This document shows, piece by piece, positions 1 to 13,512 of a stretch of 64,000 bases of DNA. Location: assembly GCF_037392515.1 (NCBI RefSeq), contig NC_090288.1, positions 11,538,969-11,602,968 on the forward strand, read 5' to 3'. This stretch comes from Haliotis asinina. Lineage: Eukaryota > Mollusca > Gastropoda > Lepetellida > Haliotidae. A program made the translations under genes and the position numbers. The number at the start of each line of letters is the position of its first letter. Positions within the stretch are counted from its first letter, which is position 1. The notes under the pieces were generated by a model, which saw only the letters and a program-made list of their open reading frames with translations, was not told the DNA's origin and searched no databases.

Positions 1-360
1 GGATAGAGTTTATCTTTGTTTCACTAATGGAAACAGAAACTGAAAATATAATACGTTTTGGTAAATCACCACTACACAACCTTGCGAACTAATGTTGATA
101 AAGCAGTCTGCTTCAACTCTCAATGGAGCAATATAACATAATCTGTTTCATATCCTTGAGATGTATTTCACATTTGTTACCTGATACTTAGATAAGCACC
201 CACATTCACAAGGCAAGCTTGGCACTAAGACACTGTAAGTCTATATTACACGTATGGATGTTCATCGTAGTGCTATGATCACTTTGTGCTAGTGGTGCAT
301 GCAATGAGGAAAGATGACGAAAAGATAAACATTTTTTCTTTAATTGAACTATTATTGGTT

Positions 361-520
361 GGTTTGTTTAACAAATATTCCAGCTACATGGTGGTGGTCT
401 GTAAATACGAGTCTGGACCTGACAATCCAGTGATCAACAGCATCTACATAATTGAGATATGACACATATCAACCAAGTCAGCAAGTCTGACCACCCCCAT
501 CCTGTATGTCATGATACAGG
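361..520 (+). repeat. SINE family A fragment
   Basis: It contains the family's diagnostic succession: attccagctacatggtgg, then gtctgtaaata, then a tctggacctgacaatcc block, then cagtgatcaacagcat and caaccaagtcagcaagtctg. It is diverged from the nearly intact copy at 22238-22506 and lacks both ends. Confidence 0.8.
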
Positions 521-1731
521 TTAATAACCAAACAGAGAAAACATGTGTTTAAGTGCTCTCTCATCCTTAGTTATTTAGATGTGGCTGAATACACAGATGT
601 TACAGAGCTTATAGATCAGTCTGGGTCTGTCTATGGACATATTAGAAAGTTCTGCTGAACCACAGACAATATCCTAGCTTCAAACATCAGCTGAGAATCA
701 ATGACTCCCATCGGCTAGTATCAACACACCTCTGACATACAATATTGATGCGAATACCATGTCCTTGCATTACAACGTGAGATATGAGGTATGATATATA
801 CACCAATATGCAGCTCAGGGCAATAAATATGCCTGATGCATTGGGTTTAGCACGTGTGGTGCATACAAATAGCATCATCCGTGTGTGTCTCAACAGATGG
901 CTCATCCGGAACGATGTGGGAATATTTAGAGAGTAAATGAAGAAGAGACTGATACAGATGCGGCACTTTGTTATTCAAGGCGCAGGTTTGACTAATAAAT
1001 GTCTGGTAAATCAGTTACATGCCATTCATCTTTCTAACATCAATAAAATATTTTCTGTTGCTAAAACAAACACTACACATACATATGTACTGCAGGTGAA
1101 CAGAAGTTATAAAAAGAAAAAATTGCTGACATTCCACAGAAAATTGTGGTAATTTAACATCAGTGTCAGGAATTATGTCAATGAGCCAAAACAAGCACCT
1201 GCTCCAAACTAATCTAGTTTACTTGCACCAGGCAACCTTCACTACTAATCTGGCATCATAAATTCTGTGTCTGGCGTTGCTGTGTTCCATAACCCAAAAG
1301 ACCAGGGTCTGTTCACAAAGACTTCTCAGTGCTAAATGACCGTCAGAAGTGTAAGGTAAAGTATGAAAATTATGATCATACAATGCTATGACCACTTTGG
1401 AGGCGTTGGCACCTGTGGGGTCTATCACAGAACACGCCCAAGCACCTCATGTCAGTTGATAGAATAAATGTCTGACCTGATCCTACTGAGGTTGTGTGGA
1501 TCTGTACAGTGGATGCTGTCAACTGCGATAGTTATGTTAAAAATCGAGGTAGGCATGAAATAGCTTGAATGCTGACGACTGTGTACATCAAGTTCTTGAA
1601 AGGCATTTACAAGTTGACACACATGAATTAATTTCATGTTAATGAATAACATGTTCTCTTTTTTTCTCGCTCTCTTCACCTGATGACTGTATTCATGTAT
1701 ACATGAAGTAAATGTCACGTGTTGCCAGATC

Positions 1732-1839
1732 AGTATGACATCCAGGATGACATCCAGGATGACATCCAGTATGACATCCAGGATGACATCCAGTATGACA
1801 TCCAGGATGACATCCAGTATGACATCCAGTATGACATCC
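1732..1839. repeat. 12-bp minisatellite, about 9 units
   Basis: Tandem copies of a 12-bp unit of the form atgacatccagg or atgacatccagt. The last base alternates between g and t in a semi-regular pattern, suggesting a 24-bp higher-order unit. Because 12 is divisible by three, it keeps a Gly-Cys-His-rich frame open on the minus strand, which I do not regard as coding. Confidence 0.95.
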
Positions 1840-3084
1840 TCGCTGTTGCATCAAATCTAACTTTCCAATTGTGGTCACTATTTTGAACTGTTAAAAGAAA
1901 ATAATGGTGAGCTTATTCAGGAACAACACAAACTATTACTGATATTTGAATATGAGCAACCATTACCAAGCTAGCTATGTCTACCATATTCACCTTTTGT
2001 ACATGTAAATGCCAGCCCTTTATAAGTTTTCTGTTCGTACCAATAAGGAAAGGTTTTGTGCACATTCTTAACACACATTAGGCAAAATAAAAAATATAAA
2101 ATGTTTCTTGGCATCATTTACTTTCATTTGTGCACTTAACAATTTTTTCTTGCCATTTACAAAATAATTTTGACTTGGCCGCGTCCCAATCATCCATTTG
2201 TTCACTTTAAGAAAGAGTGTCAGTAAGAAAGAACGTGAGTGAAAGAATGTGAGTGAATCTACAACGCATTAACACATTCTAAACTTCTCAAGCTGTATGT
2301 ATGAGAGAAAAAGGTAAAAAGTTTGTTCCCTTGTCACTTTTTTCTTTAAAAAATAAAATAAAATCCTACCACACTCGTCACTTTTGAAAAAAATGTGCCC
2401 GAGAAATATTTAATTTATTTTATGCAGCCTCAGCACTGCTACTACTTGAATATGCATGACTATTACAACCATATTCATGTGTATCATATTCATATTTAAT
2501 GTCAGTACATGTGCATGTCATAGAATGAATAAAAAGGTTAAAAAGAAAAATCAAATCAAATCTGCTGCAACCTTACGATACACAACACGTGGAACTTGTT
2601 GCAGTCTTATCAGTAGACACAACTTGCTGCAAGGTGTGGTCTCAATAATACAGACATGAAATACGCCTTGGCTTGGAAACAATATTCCATCTAGATCACA
2701 GCAACCTGTATGTGTATATATATCAGTAATGAGGCCCAGAATAGCACATGATGCGTGCTGTGGGGTACATTGTAAGAGAGTTTTCCCAGTGTACACCACC
2801 TACTCACGTAAGCCACCAATACCACCTCATCATTTCAGCAAGTGTCTTCAACATGCAGGTACTCCAAGAAACACATTGTGTCCAGACTCCCTGCAGACTG
2901 CAAGTCTTACTGACATTAGAACAACCCATAAGAAAAGATACTGGAGGTGATTGTTATAATGTTAAATAGTCCAAATAACAAAGTCGGTCTATAACAAATT
3001 GTATTCTGTTTGTTAATGGAACCATTCTTATCTTGTTCACATGGTGAATAGGGTTAATTTAACAATGCACTTAGCCATATTCAA

Positions 3085-3165
3085 GCAATACCATGGTAGG
3101 GGACACCAGAAATGACCTTCACCAATGCAGGGAATCAAACCAGGTGAAGGCCATAACTCCCACCA
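3085..3165 (-). repeat. tRNA-derived SINE (family B) fragment
   Basis: The ggggacaccagaaatg block followed by aatgcagggaatcaaaccag is the reverse complement of the body and B-box region seen in the plus-strand copy at 7648-7805. It is truncated and diverged. Confidence 0.55.
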
Positions 3166-3889
3166 TCTCTTTAGCATACCTTTATTGTTCATGAAAAATG
3201 AATACATAACATACTCTCATTTTGTGCATTTATCATGAAGTTTTATCCACTTTACTTTCTCAATTAAGGGACTAAGTTTATATTAATCTGTACAGTATGA
3301 AGCAGTGGCCAAGAACATATTTAGTCTTTTAACCTTACCACCACCAACAACTACAAAAAACATTCCCAAAAATATAATAGTGTCCCATTGATTGCACACA
3401 CCATACTCCACTAGAAGTATGCAGGAACATCCACATCTGCAACAGGTTAGAAGTTTTCAATCAAGACATAATATTTACCTACAAATCTAAATAGCACATC
3501 TCTGTTAGCATATCAGTTCATTTTTATTCCCTAAGTACATCCGCATCAGGTGTTGGCCAACAGGTGGCGCCATGATGCCTCCGTGCAGCCACCTTGCTAC
3601 ATGAACCCTGATACTTCCTGCTCTCACTTCCCTACCCTGCTGTAGTCTGTTCTGTCTGCTGCATGAAGGCAAGATCCTTTACCTCCCAGGCTCCACTAGT
3701 ACAGAAAGTGGAGTTGGGGTATCCCATTACTCTCTTACAGTTGTACTTACATCAACGATTCCTGAAGTTTGGGGAAGGTAGAAAAAGACAGTCAGGTTTA
3801 CAAAGTAACTATTAGATGCCAGATATTCCAGTCAGCACTGATGACATGCATTGAGTGCTAGGGACTTATTCCATTGTAGAATCAAAAAT

Positions 3890-4165
3890 GAAAGACAAGT
3901 GTGATGCACTGGGGGTCTTGTCTTCTCTAGAAACATGACAGGAATGGGTACAAGCGACATAGTCTGATCTAGAATCTCAAAAGCGAGGCAAGCATGGGGT
4001 ACAGATCTGGTTGGTTCTAGATTCAAACAGGAAGACAGAGCATGAGGTACAAGAGACCTAGTCTGGTTTAGAAAACCCTGTGGACGGCAAGCATGGTATA
4101 ATGAGATCTAGCCTACTTTAATAGCCTGACAGTAAGTAAAGCATGGGGCACAGGAGATCCATGAA
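3890..4165. repeat. Degenerate minisatellite, about 50-bp period
   Basis: A block resembling gcaagcatggggtacaagag followed by tctagtctggttyagaa recurs about every 50 bases (near 3950, 3993, 4045, 4094 and 4145) with many substitutions. It is an old, diverged tandem array with no coding potential that I can see. Confidence 0.6.
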
Positions 4166-5440
4166 CCTGAACAGGGTAACAACAATGACGTTCCATAAAT
4201 CCAGTCTTGACCTTGAATCACAACAGGGACCTACATCATAAAACAGATCAACAGAAAAAATAATCAGACAAAGTTTAACTTTGATCCAAACCACAACTCC
4301 AAATAATAATCATAATTCCATGTGAAGTTTGATGGTTTCTGAATCTTATTTTCCACAACTACAGAGTAGATATTCTTCCATTATCCCCGATTCCATCACA
4401 CACCCTATAACTTGATAAAGGTGGTCTGTTCACATCAAAGCCAGTATGAATCAACAACTGTTCAGGAAACACACAAAATATGAATTACAGCACATATGTG
4501 ACATATCATCACTATGCAATGGCGTTCAGCCATATCTCAATGGACCTGTCTGCTCTTTCGTAAGATAGACCTCCTACAGCATCAGGAAGGATTATCACTA
4601 AGCCAGGGCCTCAACATATATATATACCTGCTACCTCATTCACCTAGCTCTGAATACATAGAGAGTTAAACAGTGCCAAAATGTGATCCAAGAATAGGTA
4701 ACTCCCTGCATGCCAGTTTCCAGTGGCTGTGTGATAATAGCAATAAATCCTCATAATGGTAAAGGTAATGAATATATCAAAATTGTACCATGCAACTGAA
4801 GGATAAAATACAATCTTTCATAACTAATGTGATGTTTAATGGACAGCTTCCTTCACCTTACACTGATGGAGAAACATCACATTAAAACTAGACACACATA
4901 CATACTCCTAAAAAATTATGCTTCCTGAATTATTTATAACCCTAGAAAACTGTGACAATATAACGTTGTAAGCAGTATATATGAACATGCATTGTTTTCA
5001 GACACTGGCTGATCATAACACTCCATATCTTTCCCTTTGTATTTTAATAATTTAATTTCTTTCTTTTTTTTTAATATTAGCATCTTTTCAACCTTAACAA
5101 ATAACAAACCTGCCTATCAAAACATAATTTCCAGTGTTTCTGCATCATGTAAAACACTGTTTCGGCCCAGTAAAATATACACAGCTTCTCTAAAATTTGA
5201 CTACTGTTTGCTTACTATCATTTCTAGAAGTTAACAAGTTATGTTCAACATTAGCCTTGCTTCAAGGCTGTACTGAAGGATGACCAGATGTATAGTAATT
5301 CTTTGAAACACAGATACAGAGAGTAAGGACAATTTGTTCTATTATAAATATATATATATCAAAATTAAGACTTAACCTTGTAACGGTACATAAGTTTGAT
5401 CTTGGAGTATTGTGCAAGTGTAGTCCAACAATACATTCAT

Positions 5441-5796
5441 GCCTAGTCTCTGAATATGTATTATTTTGGTGGCAACAAACAATTCTACTTTAACAGTAAA
5501 AGAGGCCCAATGAGAAGCAATATCCTGAGCCTAAACAGATCAAGACTTGATTCATTTAGGGATTTAGCACAACAGAAAGGGCTGTGCAAAGAGTAGACTA
5601 ATGTCTAGTCTATGAGTATGTATAATTTTAAGAAGAACAAACCAACCCATATAAATTGAAAAGGAGCCGAACTGAGACCAGAGATTCAGAACCAGAGGAA
5701 ATCTAGACTTTATTTAGGGCTTTAGCACTGCAGAGAGGGCTTGGCACTAGGCAAAATAGTATGGTTCAGGGACTGTGAGACAGAGTAGCTATTTGA
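5441..5796 (+). repeat. Interspersed repeat family D, two tandem copies
   Basis: Two adjacent copies (5441-5592 and 5593-5796) share a start of the form ctagtctctgaatatgta, then ggyaacaaac, then gagattcag, then a tagacttgatt/agggatttagcac block, and the fuller copy ends in gttcagggactgtgagacag. The same sequence occurs at 15927, 17200, 26248, 58768 and 59815. Family identity is unknown; its length (about 150-200 bp) and dispersal suggest a short non-autonomous element. Confidence 0.75.
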
Positions 5797-6807
5797 AAGG
5801 GACATAATGTTGTTTGTGGACAGTGCGAGGTCTCTCGTCCAATGTGACATTGTGTTCGGATGGTAAGTCATATGTGTTATCCCTGAGGTTGCTGGTAGAG
5901 CTATGACAGGGATGTACTTTACAGCAGAGGCAGGAAATAAGCTGGTAAAAGCTTTGACCTTAGCAATGAAAATCTGCCATCACACAAGCCAGGACCAGAA
6001 TAAACATGCTGGTTTCTACTGGTCACCACCTCCACAGACCTTTCAGTACTTTCTCCTTAACATTTGCCATGAAACATGTACAAAGGACAACTGCCAGTTC
6101 CTGCATTAAATGGAAGCCACATATTTTTTCAGATGAATTCCTGAGAAGTTGTGAAGGAATGTGAAACAGTTCTGAAAGTCTGTCTCTCAGCCAGTGCAAC
6201 AGGAAATATACAATGCCTTATTAGGGGCATATTACTTTAAATTCTACTCTTAAAGTCATACTTGAGGGGTGTAAACTACTTCCACAATTTATAACAGCAA
6301 CATCTATTTAACATATAAAAATCAATATATAAAACATCAATTCAAGACAGTGATCAACTTGGATTATCTGACAGAACAAGCTGACTTCTTCAAAATCAGT
6401 TGGGTCTTCAATGCAAAAAAGAATGGAACACTGAAAATCAAAGATGACACCAGGTGTCCATCAAAGGGTCATACTTCTGAAGCTGACATATTTACAATTA
6501 CTTTCTCCAAGAAGTCAGAAGTCAACTCTCAAGGTCAGCTGTAGAGGACTGCCTTATTATCAGCGTGGGACCACTGATAGACAATAAAAACTGCTTTCTT
6601 ATCAACACTTGACATCCATGTGAAGTGACAACACCTGAACCCACCCATCAATGTAAACACTATTTACAATTTCTCAGAAATTCCCACCATCCTGAAATGG
6701 TTAGTCTGTATTTCTAGTAATATTTCACAATGAACCATACTTATGGATTGCAACCTCTTCAAGTCTTCATTCTTTTCTGTGACTTTTAACACTTTTCTCT
6801 CTTATAT

Positions 6808-6905
6808 GACCAGACAATTCAGTGATCAACAGCATGACCATCAGTCTATGCATTTGGGATATGATGACATGTAAGTTAGCAAGCCTGACCACTCGATTCT
6901 TTGTC
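6808..6905 (+). repeat. SINE family A fragment
   Basis: It contains gaccagacaattcagtgatc, an acagcatgacca block and agcaagcctgaccactcgat, matching the central and 3' parts of family A. The 5' end is missing. Confidence 0.7.
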
Positions 6906-7647
6906 TTTTAATTTCAGACAAGCACTGGTGGCTGAGGACCAATTCTAACCAGTCACGGATTTTCTCAAATAGTTCTAGGCAGTTATTTGGGAAAAACCTT
7001 TAATCATTCAATTTTAACAGAAATATATTTATATACTTTAATGATAAATGTCAAGCACATCAACACTTCCCCTCGTCCCTGACCAGAATAAGTTGTCACC
7101 CATATTGTACATAACCAGAATAACTGCAGTAAGAGTAATAACCCAGCATGAGAAATAACCTGAAGCCAAACATGACATGATAAATGACCTTCTCAAACAG
7201 GTCCTACTTAGCAGCCTGGTCTATGATCCGAAGACATGCAAACATGTCACCCGACACGTGCATATGTCAGACAAACTAACTCATCACTGTGTTCACAAAC
7301 ACCACTTCAACATTTAATGACACTCATTTTAAGCTCGGAGTAATGTTCAAAATTACTGGAAGAATGTTATCTTAGCAATCAGGTATTACCATTAGACTTA
7401 GTGTTTCGTGAGTTTAGTTTTATGCTGATATTACTATTAGCACTTACACATACACCAGTAATGCATCATAGAGAACTTAGTGCACAAATATATAAGTGGA
7501 CATAATTTATCAAAAACAATTTTATTTTACTGTTATGGGAACATTATGGCAAAGAACCTTGCACCTTGTCAGTCAACATATACGGTATGACTATCTATAC
7601 TGAAACAAGCCTGAATTAAAATACATAAGGTGTCTTCCAAAAACTGT

Positions 7648-7805
7648 ATGGGCTGTTGGGCAGCCTTGTGGTTAAAGCGCTTCCTTGTCAAGTCGAAGAC
7701 CCTGGTTCGATTACCAACTATGGTATAATGTGCGAAGCCCATTTCTGGTGTCCCCCGCCATAATATTTCTGGAATATTTCTAAAAGCCTAAAACTAAGCT
7801 CACTC
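7648..7805 (+). repeat. tRNA-derived SINE (family B)
   Basis: The head contains a box-A-like tgtggttaaagcgcttcctt and a box-B-like ggttcgattac, the two internal RNA polymerase III promoter elements of a tRNA. It is followed by a non-tRNA body containing gcgaagcccatttctggtgt and ccataatatttctgg. Other copies lie at 49226 and 55992 on the plus strand and at 21208 and 26975 on the minus strand. It does not fold as an intact tRNA. Confidence 0.75.
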
Positions 7806-8382
7806 ACACCCAAAAACTCTACATACTGTGATCCATCAACAAATGACTCTCAAGCAGCTCAGATACTACTCTCCTGAGAACAACCTTCAGTCAAACAGCC
7901 AACTGACTGTACTGTAAGTGAGGTTTAATGTAGTTTCCCTATGATCAGATCTCCAGAGACGACATACAAGGAGCACAAAAGAACCTCTGCCAATCATCAC
8001 ACTACTTGTTGGCACAATAAGACGAAACTCACGAAACTCACGGATTCACTCAGCAGATATTGTCTCCACTAAATGTTTGTGATTTCAATACCAGATTGCC
8101 TGGTTTAGGAAGACTTCAGGTAGAGCAGACTTTGAGCCAATCAACCAATCTTTGAATGAGTTTACCATCTGTTACAGTTATACATTCCTTCTCTGATAAC
8201 CTTTACTTATGAGTTCTTACATTCTACTTTTATTTAAAAAGCCAATTTGCTTCAAAACTCTGAATCATGGAAAGTACAAATTGACCTTATTCTTTAAGAC
8301 ATGACACCAGACTCCCAGTTTTAGAGAAAATAACTTCTGTTTGACTCTACATCTTCCACAAACTCTGGGAAGATTCGGGATA

Positions 8383-8588
8383 AAATTGATCTTTAATAAC
8401 CCATGCTTCTTGCAAGAGGTGACTAACAGGATTGGGATTGTATGGTCAGACTCGCTGACTTGGTTCACATGTCATTGTATCACAGTTGTAGTAAACTTGT
8501 ACTGATTAATGCTCATGATGTTGATCACTGGACTGTCCTGTCCCGGTTTGATTATTTACAGACCTCCTGTACATAGCTGAAACATTGC
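8383..8588 (-). repeat. SINE family A, inverted copy
   Basis: Reading the minus strand gives the family A order: an agctatgtacaggaggtctg block, gtaaataatc, gacaggacagtccagtgatc, a cagcatgagcattaat-like block, then caagtcagcgagtctgacca and the 3' tail. It is moderately diverged. Confidence 0.8.
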
Positions 8589-9761
8589 TTAGAAATACTT
8601 CCACCCATATCTTCCTTATATTTCATTCTAGTAAAATCATATCACCTGAATATATATTCCTCATCTGATAACAAGTTTTAACATGTTTCTTTCATTTTAT
8701 CTTAACTTCTAGAATTGACACTCAAACAAATGTTTCCTCATTGTTCAAATTTAGTGGGGATAAGTCTTATCTATTGCTGAGTGCAGCATAAAATAACTAC
8801 CAAACCATATCATAACCTTGAGCATCCTTTTGTTATCACTTATAAGACCACTCACTCACTCCAAGTCATGAAAACCTTTCTCTGGTTGTTTGTCATTAGC
8901 TGAACAACATGATAGATACCTATCATATGAATACACAGATTGCTAGGAAACAATGGGGAAAAATCTGACTAATCCTTCTCATCTGACATCTGACAGTAAA
9001 TACCTTCACTAATGGGTCTGTTTACTGAAAAGCACAAAGGACAATATTTATAACAAATGGGTTGTTAATTTTTATCTGATTTTTATCATACTGTAATCGA
9101 TTATTCTGCATTAGATCTGCTAAAAACTTGGTTAGTTTCAGCATGCACAATTGCCATCATCATGTCCAAAGAAAACTAAACAAACTCCAATAATGATCGA
9201 GTTTGGTTTTAATGCTACTTAGAACAGAATTCAAGTTACGTCAACATTACGACCTCCGTAACTCACTAGTTACAGGCTTATGAATGTCGTAGCGCTATGA
9301 ATGTTTTGTGGATCGTGACCCTTGTGAAACAAGTACTGACTGAAATTAAAAACATACTCATAACAAGTCTTGGTTCAAACCCATAATCACAGGTTTCAAA
9401 CCCTTAATCACAGGTTTCAAAGGAATACACTAATGTCAGGGAAACATCCCTCCACAATGAAATGTAATACCATCAGGCCTACCGTGGTAACAGTTCTAAT
9501 AATTGCTCAGAACTAACTCCAGTCCAAGAAAAGCCAATGGGATAACCCAGAAGATCCTGGATAGAATTGGTCCCAAGGTTCCATACCAATGCTTGATGCA
9601 TGAGACAACTAGCATCATTGGGTCATCAGGTGACTGCTGTCTTATAGCTGGAATATTGTTGAGTACGTTGTTAAGTATCAAACAGCTTTTACAGTCTTTT
9701 CTGGCCCACCAAACACCCATCTAATGACAATTCCACTGAAATATATTTATCAGAGTGCCAT

Positions 9762-10340
9762 TGTACAAAATAACCTTGGCACTAAGACTGCCATCAGGCA
9801 GCATGGAAGTTATGATCAACTTGGCACTAAAGACTGTTCACTTAGACTGCCGCATACTTATTTTAACACATGGGAATTATGGCATCTTAGCGCAAAGACT
9901 GTTGTACGTATTTTAAAGTAAGGGATTTATGGTTTCCTTAGTACCAAGACTATTGTAAATCTGAGTTCAAGAATTGAAGATACGTTCACTTAGACTGCCG
10001 CATACTTATTTTAACACATAGGAATTACGGCATCTTAGCGCTAAGACTGTTGTTAATCTATGTTAAAGTAAGGGATTTATAGGTACCTTTGCACCAAGAC
10101 TACCGTAAATCTGAGTTTAAGAATTGATGATACTCTTACTTAGACTGCCGTATACCTATGTTAACACATGGGACTTACGGCATCTTAGAGCTAAGGCTGT
10201 TGTATTTTAAAGTAAGGGATTTATGGTTTCCTTAGTACCAAGACTATCGTGAATCTGAGTTTAAGAATTGATCTTAGTGCTAAGAGTGTTGCAAATCTAT
10301 GTTAAAGTATGGGCGTTACAGTTACCCTGGCTCTAAGAAA
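9762..10340. repeat. Tandem repeat with about 149-bp period
   Basis: The block cttagactgccgcatactta starts at 9841, 9989 and 10139, so the period is 148-150 bp, with three full copies and partial ones at both ends. Units share taagggatttatggtt and accaagactatygtaaatct. Short relatives (ggcactaagac and gtcgtagcgctatga motifs) occur near 220 and 9285, which suggests the array grew from an interspersed element. Confidence 0.85.
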
Positions 10341-10689
10341 ACATTATGCAATCACATCCTTGTCATTAAAGGCAACGAACTCAACAGATGCAACAATTAC
10401 TCTACATTGATCTGTTGATTACTTTGTTGTGCTGGAGTCCAACTTCGAGAAGACACAAGATCAATTTTTCATAAATAACAGACACAGCTCAGTAAAACAG
10501 TATTGACAGTGTTCTCACTTCTCAAAGCTGACATAATCAACAAATCAATGACAAGAATAAACGGACGCAACTGTCAGACAATGGGTTCTCAGAAAAAACA
10601 TTCCCTAACACCAACATACTTCCATAATGGCAGCTCAATTATTCCCGTGTTTTAATACAAGCCTGTTCTAATTTTACTATTCAAGTTAG

Positions 10690-10932
10690 TGAGAACAAAG
10701 ACAGAAAATATACAACATTCTCAACAACCACTTGTTTCTTTATTTCTTTCCTTAAACACCAGTGGTCTACTCAAGACAAAATGAACCAACACAGAAAATA
10801 TACAACATTCCCAACAACTATTGGTTATTTTATTTCTTTCCTTAAACACCAGTGGTCTACTCAAGACAAAATGAACCAACACAGAAAATATACAACATTC
10901 CCAACAACTATTGGTTATTTTATTTCTTTACA
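10690..10932. repeat. 90-bp tandem repeat, about 2.7 units
   Basis: The block cagaaaatatacaacattc recurs at 10702, 10792 and 10882. The last two units are nearly identical, including accagtggtctactcaagac, indicating a recent duplication. Non-coding. Confidence 0.95.
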
Positions 10933-11057
10933 CTGATGGTCTAAAACTCTCTAACCTAGATGTGCTTATACTGACATTTTCATAAAGTTCAAACAGAATT
11001 TACAGCGGTCTTACACACTTCACTAATTGCTGCAGACCCTTACATGTCATTATACCA

Positions 11058-11153
11058 AACAGTAAAAGAAATGGAACACTGGGGTTTTTTTTATCATGTG
11101 TTTTACTTTTATGAGATTTCATTTTTTCAAAACTTGCATTTCTTTTGCTGTTC
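11058..11153. mobile_element. Small inverted-repeat element (MITE-like), copy 1
   Basis: The ends cagtaaaagaaatg and catttcttttgctg are inverted repeats about 70 bases apart. The internal sequence includes tcattttttcaaaacttgc. A second copy with the same ends and the same internal block lies at 13404-13512, which supports a mobile non-autonomous origin. No target duplication is clear. Confidence 0.65.
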
Positions 11154-13403
11154 AGTGTATGTTTATTATTCTCAACTAATCAGCGCTCAGAACAAATAAC
11201 TGGCATCGATCGTGTGTTGCCCCAAGTGTTTAACACTTCATATACTCTCAATAGTAATACACATGTCAAATTGAAGGTAAGTGAGACATAGCACCTTTTA
11301 CATTCATTATTTACAGTAGTTTATGTATGTATGAAGCCTGCTCTCGATTAGTAAAAAATACAGGTACTTAAGTTGAAAAGATACACTGAGCAACTTAATT
11401 ATATATGTGGATCGATGAAAGTTTTTATGTTTGTATGCCAACAACTCAAAAAAGTTATTGTCATCATATATTTTGTGTGTTCAAAACCAATATGCAGCTC
11501 TGGTGATTTGAAATCACCAAAATGTTTTTAAAACTTTAAATAAATAGTGCAAATATAATGGCATAACACCTCAGCAAACCAGCTCCAAATGTCGGCGTGA
11601 CCTAGCCTCTCTCACAGCACCTGACATTTGGTTGTATCCTGCATCCTGGCTCACAACACATCCCTACAATCCATAATTACCTCACCTCAATTCATGGACA
11701 CTGCTCAGGTTACCAAGGTAATCAGTCAAATGATACCATTCTTGCATTTTTCATGATTACAAGAGCACACAGTCAAAGCAATTTCCGCAATTTATCAAAA
11801 AACATTCTGGGGAAAGATTTAATCATCATGTAACAGGTCAGTTTATCAATGTTAATCAATGGCAACCTGTTAATCTGTGGGATGCCTTGTCATATGAAAA
11901 ACATGCCTCTTCCCGTGTAACATAAAGAAAGTACTTTCGACACTTTGCCATGCTGACACTGGGTATCATATTTAATGAGAGAAATCAATTCCAACAACTC
12001 CTCCATCAAGAACTGGGTCTCCCCCAAACCACCTCACATAATGTGACAGGGAAAACCATGATAGGAATCAAACTCTGACCTTCAGCATGAAAGTAAATGC
12101 TTCAACACCAAGTCTACTCCACCAGTTTCCAGTAAGAAGGGAACCTGTTTTGATTCCAGGTGAGAATGTAGGTTTCCAGCAAAGTGTATGTGTATATTTA
12201 TACATTTGTTGTAAGAGGTATATACACGGAACAGGTGTCAGACTTATGGCAGAAAGTGTGTCACTGACTTGAAAAGAATAACTAAATTCTTACAATGATG
12301 GATCTTAGGGAACATAAATTTCTTGGGTTTCCACAAATTTAACCAATATGGAAATTAAATCCAGATCTTCAGGTGTATCTGGTAAACAAGGTTACCAGAT
12401 TTCCGTGAAAACAACATAAAAACACATATCCCTAATAATGCTAATTCATGAAATATGAACAGCAATCCCAGAAACCACATGAATATTTCATGACTATTGT
12501 GAACACAAAGAGTGCTATCCATGACAACAGCAATCTAAGGAATAAAGTGATTACACATCCATGCACCTGTGTAAAACATGAAACAGGGAGGACAGAGAGT
12601 AGGTACGCTTCGCGGAGTTAAAAGAAGCATGTCCTGACTAGTGTTCTTGTAAACAAACAACAATAGCCAATACCACCCCCAGCTCCAAATGACATATAGG
12701 GAAGGTTCCATTGTGTTGCTCTGACCTTGACTGATGGCATATAACGATCTGATCATGATAAGAACAAGAACAAATGGATTCACCACGTGTAATAAAGCTA
12801 ACATAACCTGGTCAGACCTTCCCAGAAGTGAATGCTTTGATAGGACCAGGGATGAAACAAGCACCTGCTCCCACTGGTTCCCGTCTATACTCCATGCATC
12901 AGATAGCAATTACCTTCTATACCTAGATATCAGCAGTGTCTTGCACACACATGGCCTTGGGCACAATCAATAACTGTGACCAGACAATCAAGTGGATTTT
13001 CTCAACAAACAGCAAAGTTGGAGAAGACATATGTGGCTGTGCTTCTGGGATTAGGAGTCTTGCTCAAACTTTCTAGAACTGATAGTAAATGTGAAAGGAT
13101 AGACCAATCAATAACGAATCTGGCTTTCTTACCATTTATCTCTGAAACAAACATTTTCTTTTTTAAAATTAGATCTATAAATTCTTAAAAGCCGATCCAG
13201 CATATATTTAAATTGTCTGATGCATGTTCTTCTGACATTACCATGAAAACACATCAATGCATCATATTACTATGGTAACTACAACACTAATACATATTTC
13301 AAGACTGTAATCTAAAAAACCTACTCTTTATGACCTAGCAAGTTAATCTATGTCCATATCACACATACATCATACAACAAGCCACAAAGTAACAACAATG
13401 AAC

Positions 13404-13512
13404 AGTAAAAGAAACGAAACTGTTTTCTGGCAAGGTTTGAAATGGAAGGTATAAACATGAATGTTTACTTTCATGAAATGTCATTTTTTCAAAACTTGTA
13501 TTTCTTTTGCTC
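13404..13512. mobile_element. Small inverted-repeat element (MITE-like), copy 2
   Basis: It starts aacagtaaaagaaacgaaac and ends ttgtatttcttttgctc. Its internal gaaatgtcattttttcaaaa block is shared with the copy at 11058-11153. The ends are less well matched than in copy 1. Confidence 0.6.

Noticed and set aside
12535..12909. A 124-codon open frame on the minus strand in BicD intron 1
   Set aside because: No domain or homology recognised, hydrophobic composition typical of AT-rich chance frames, and an equally plausible frame overlaps it on the other strand.
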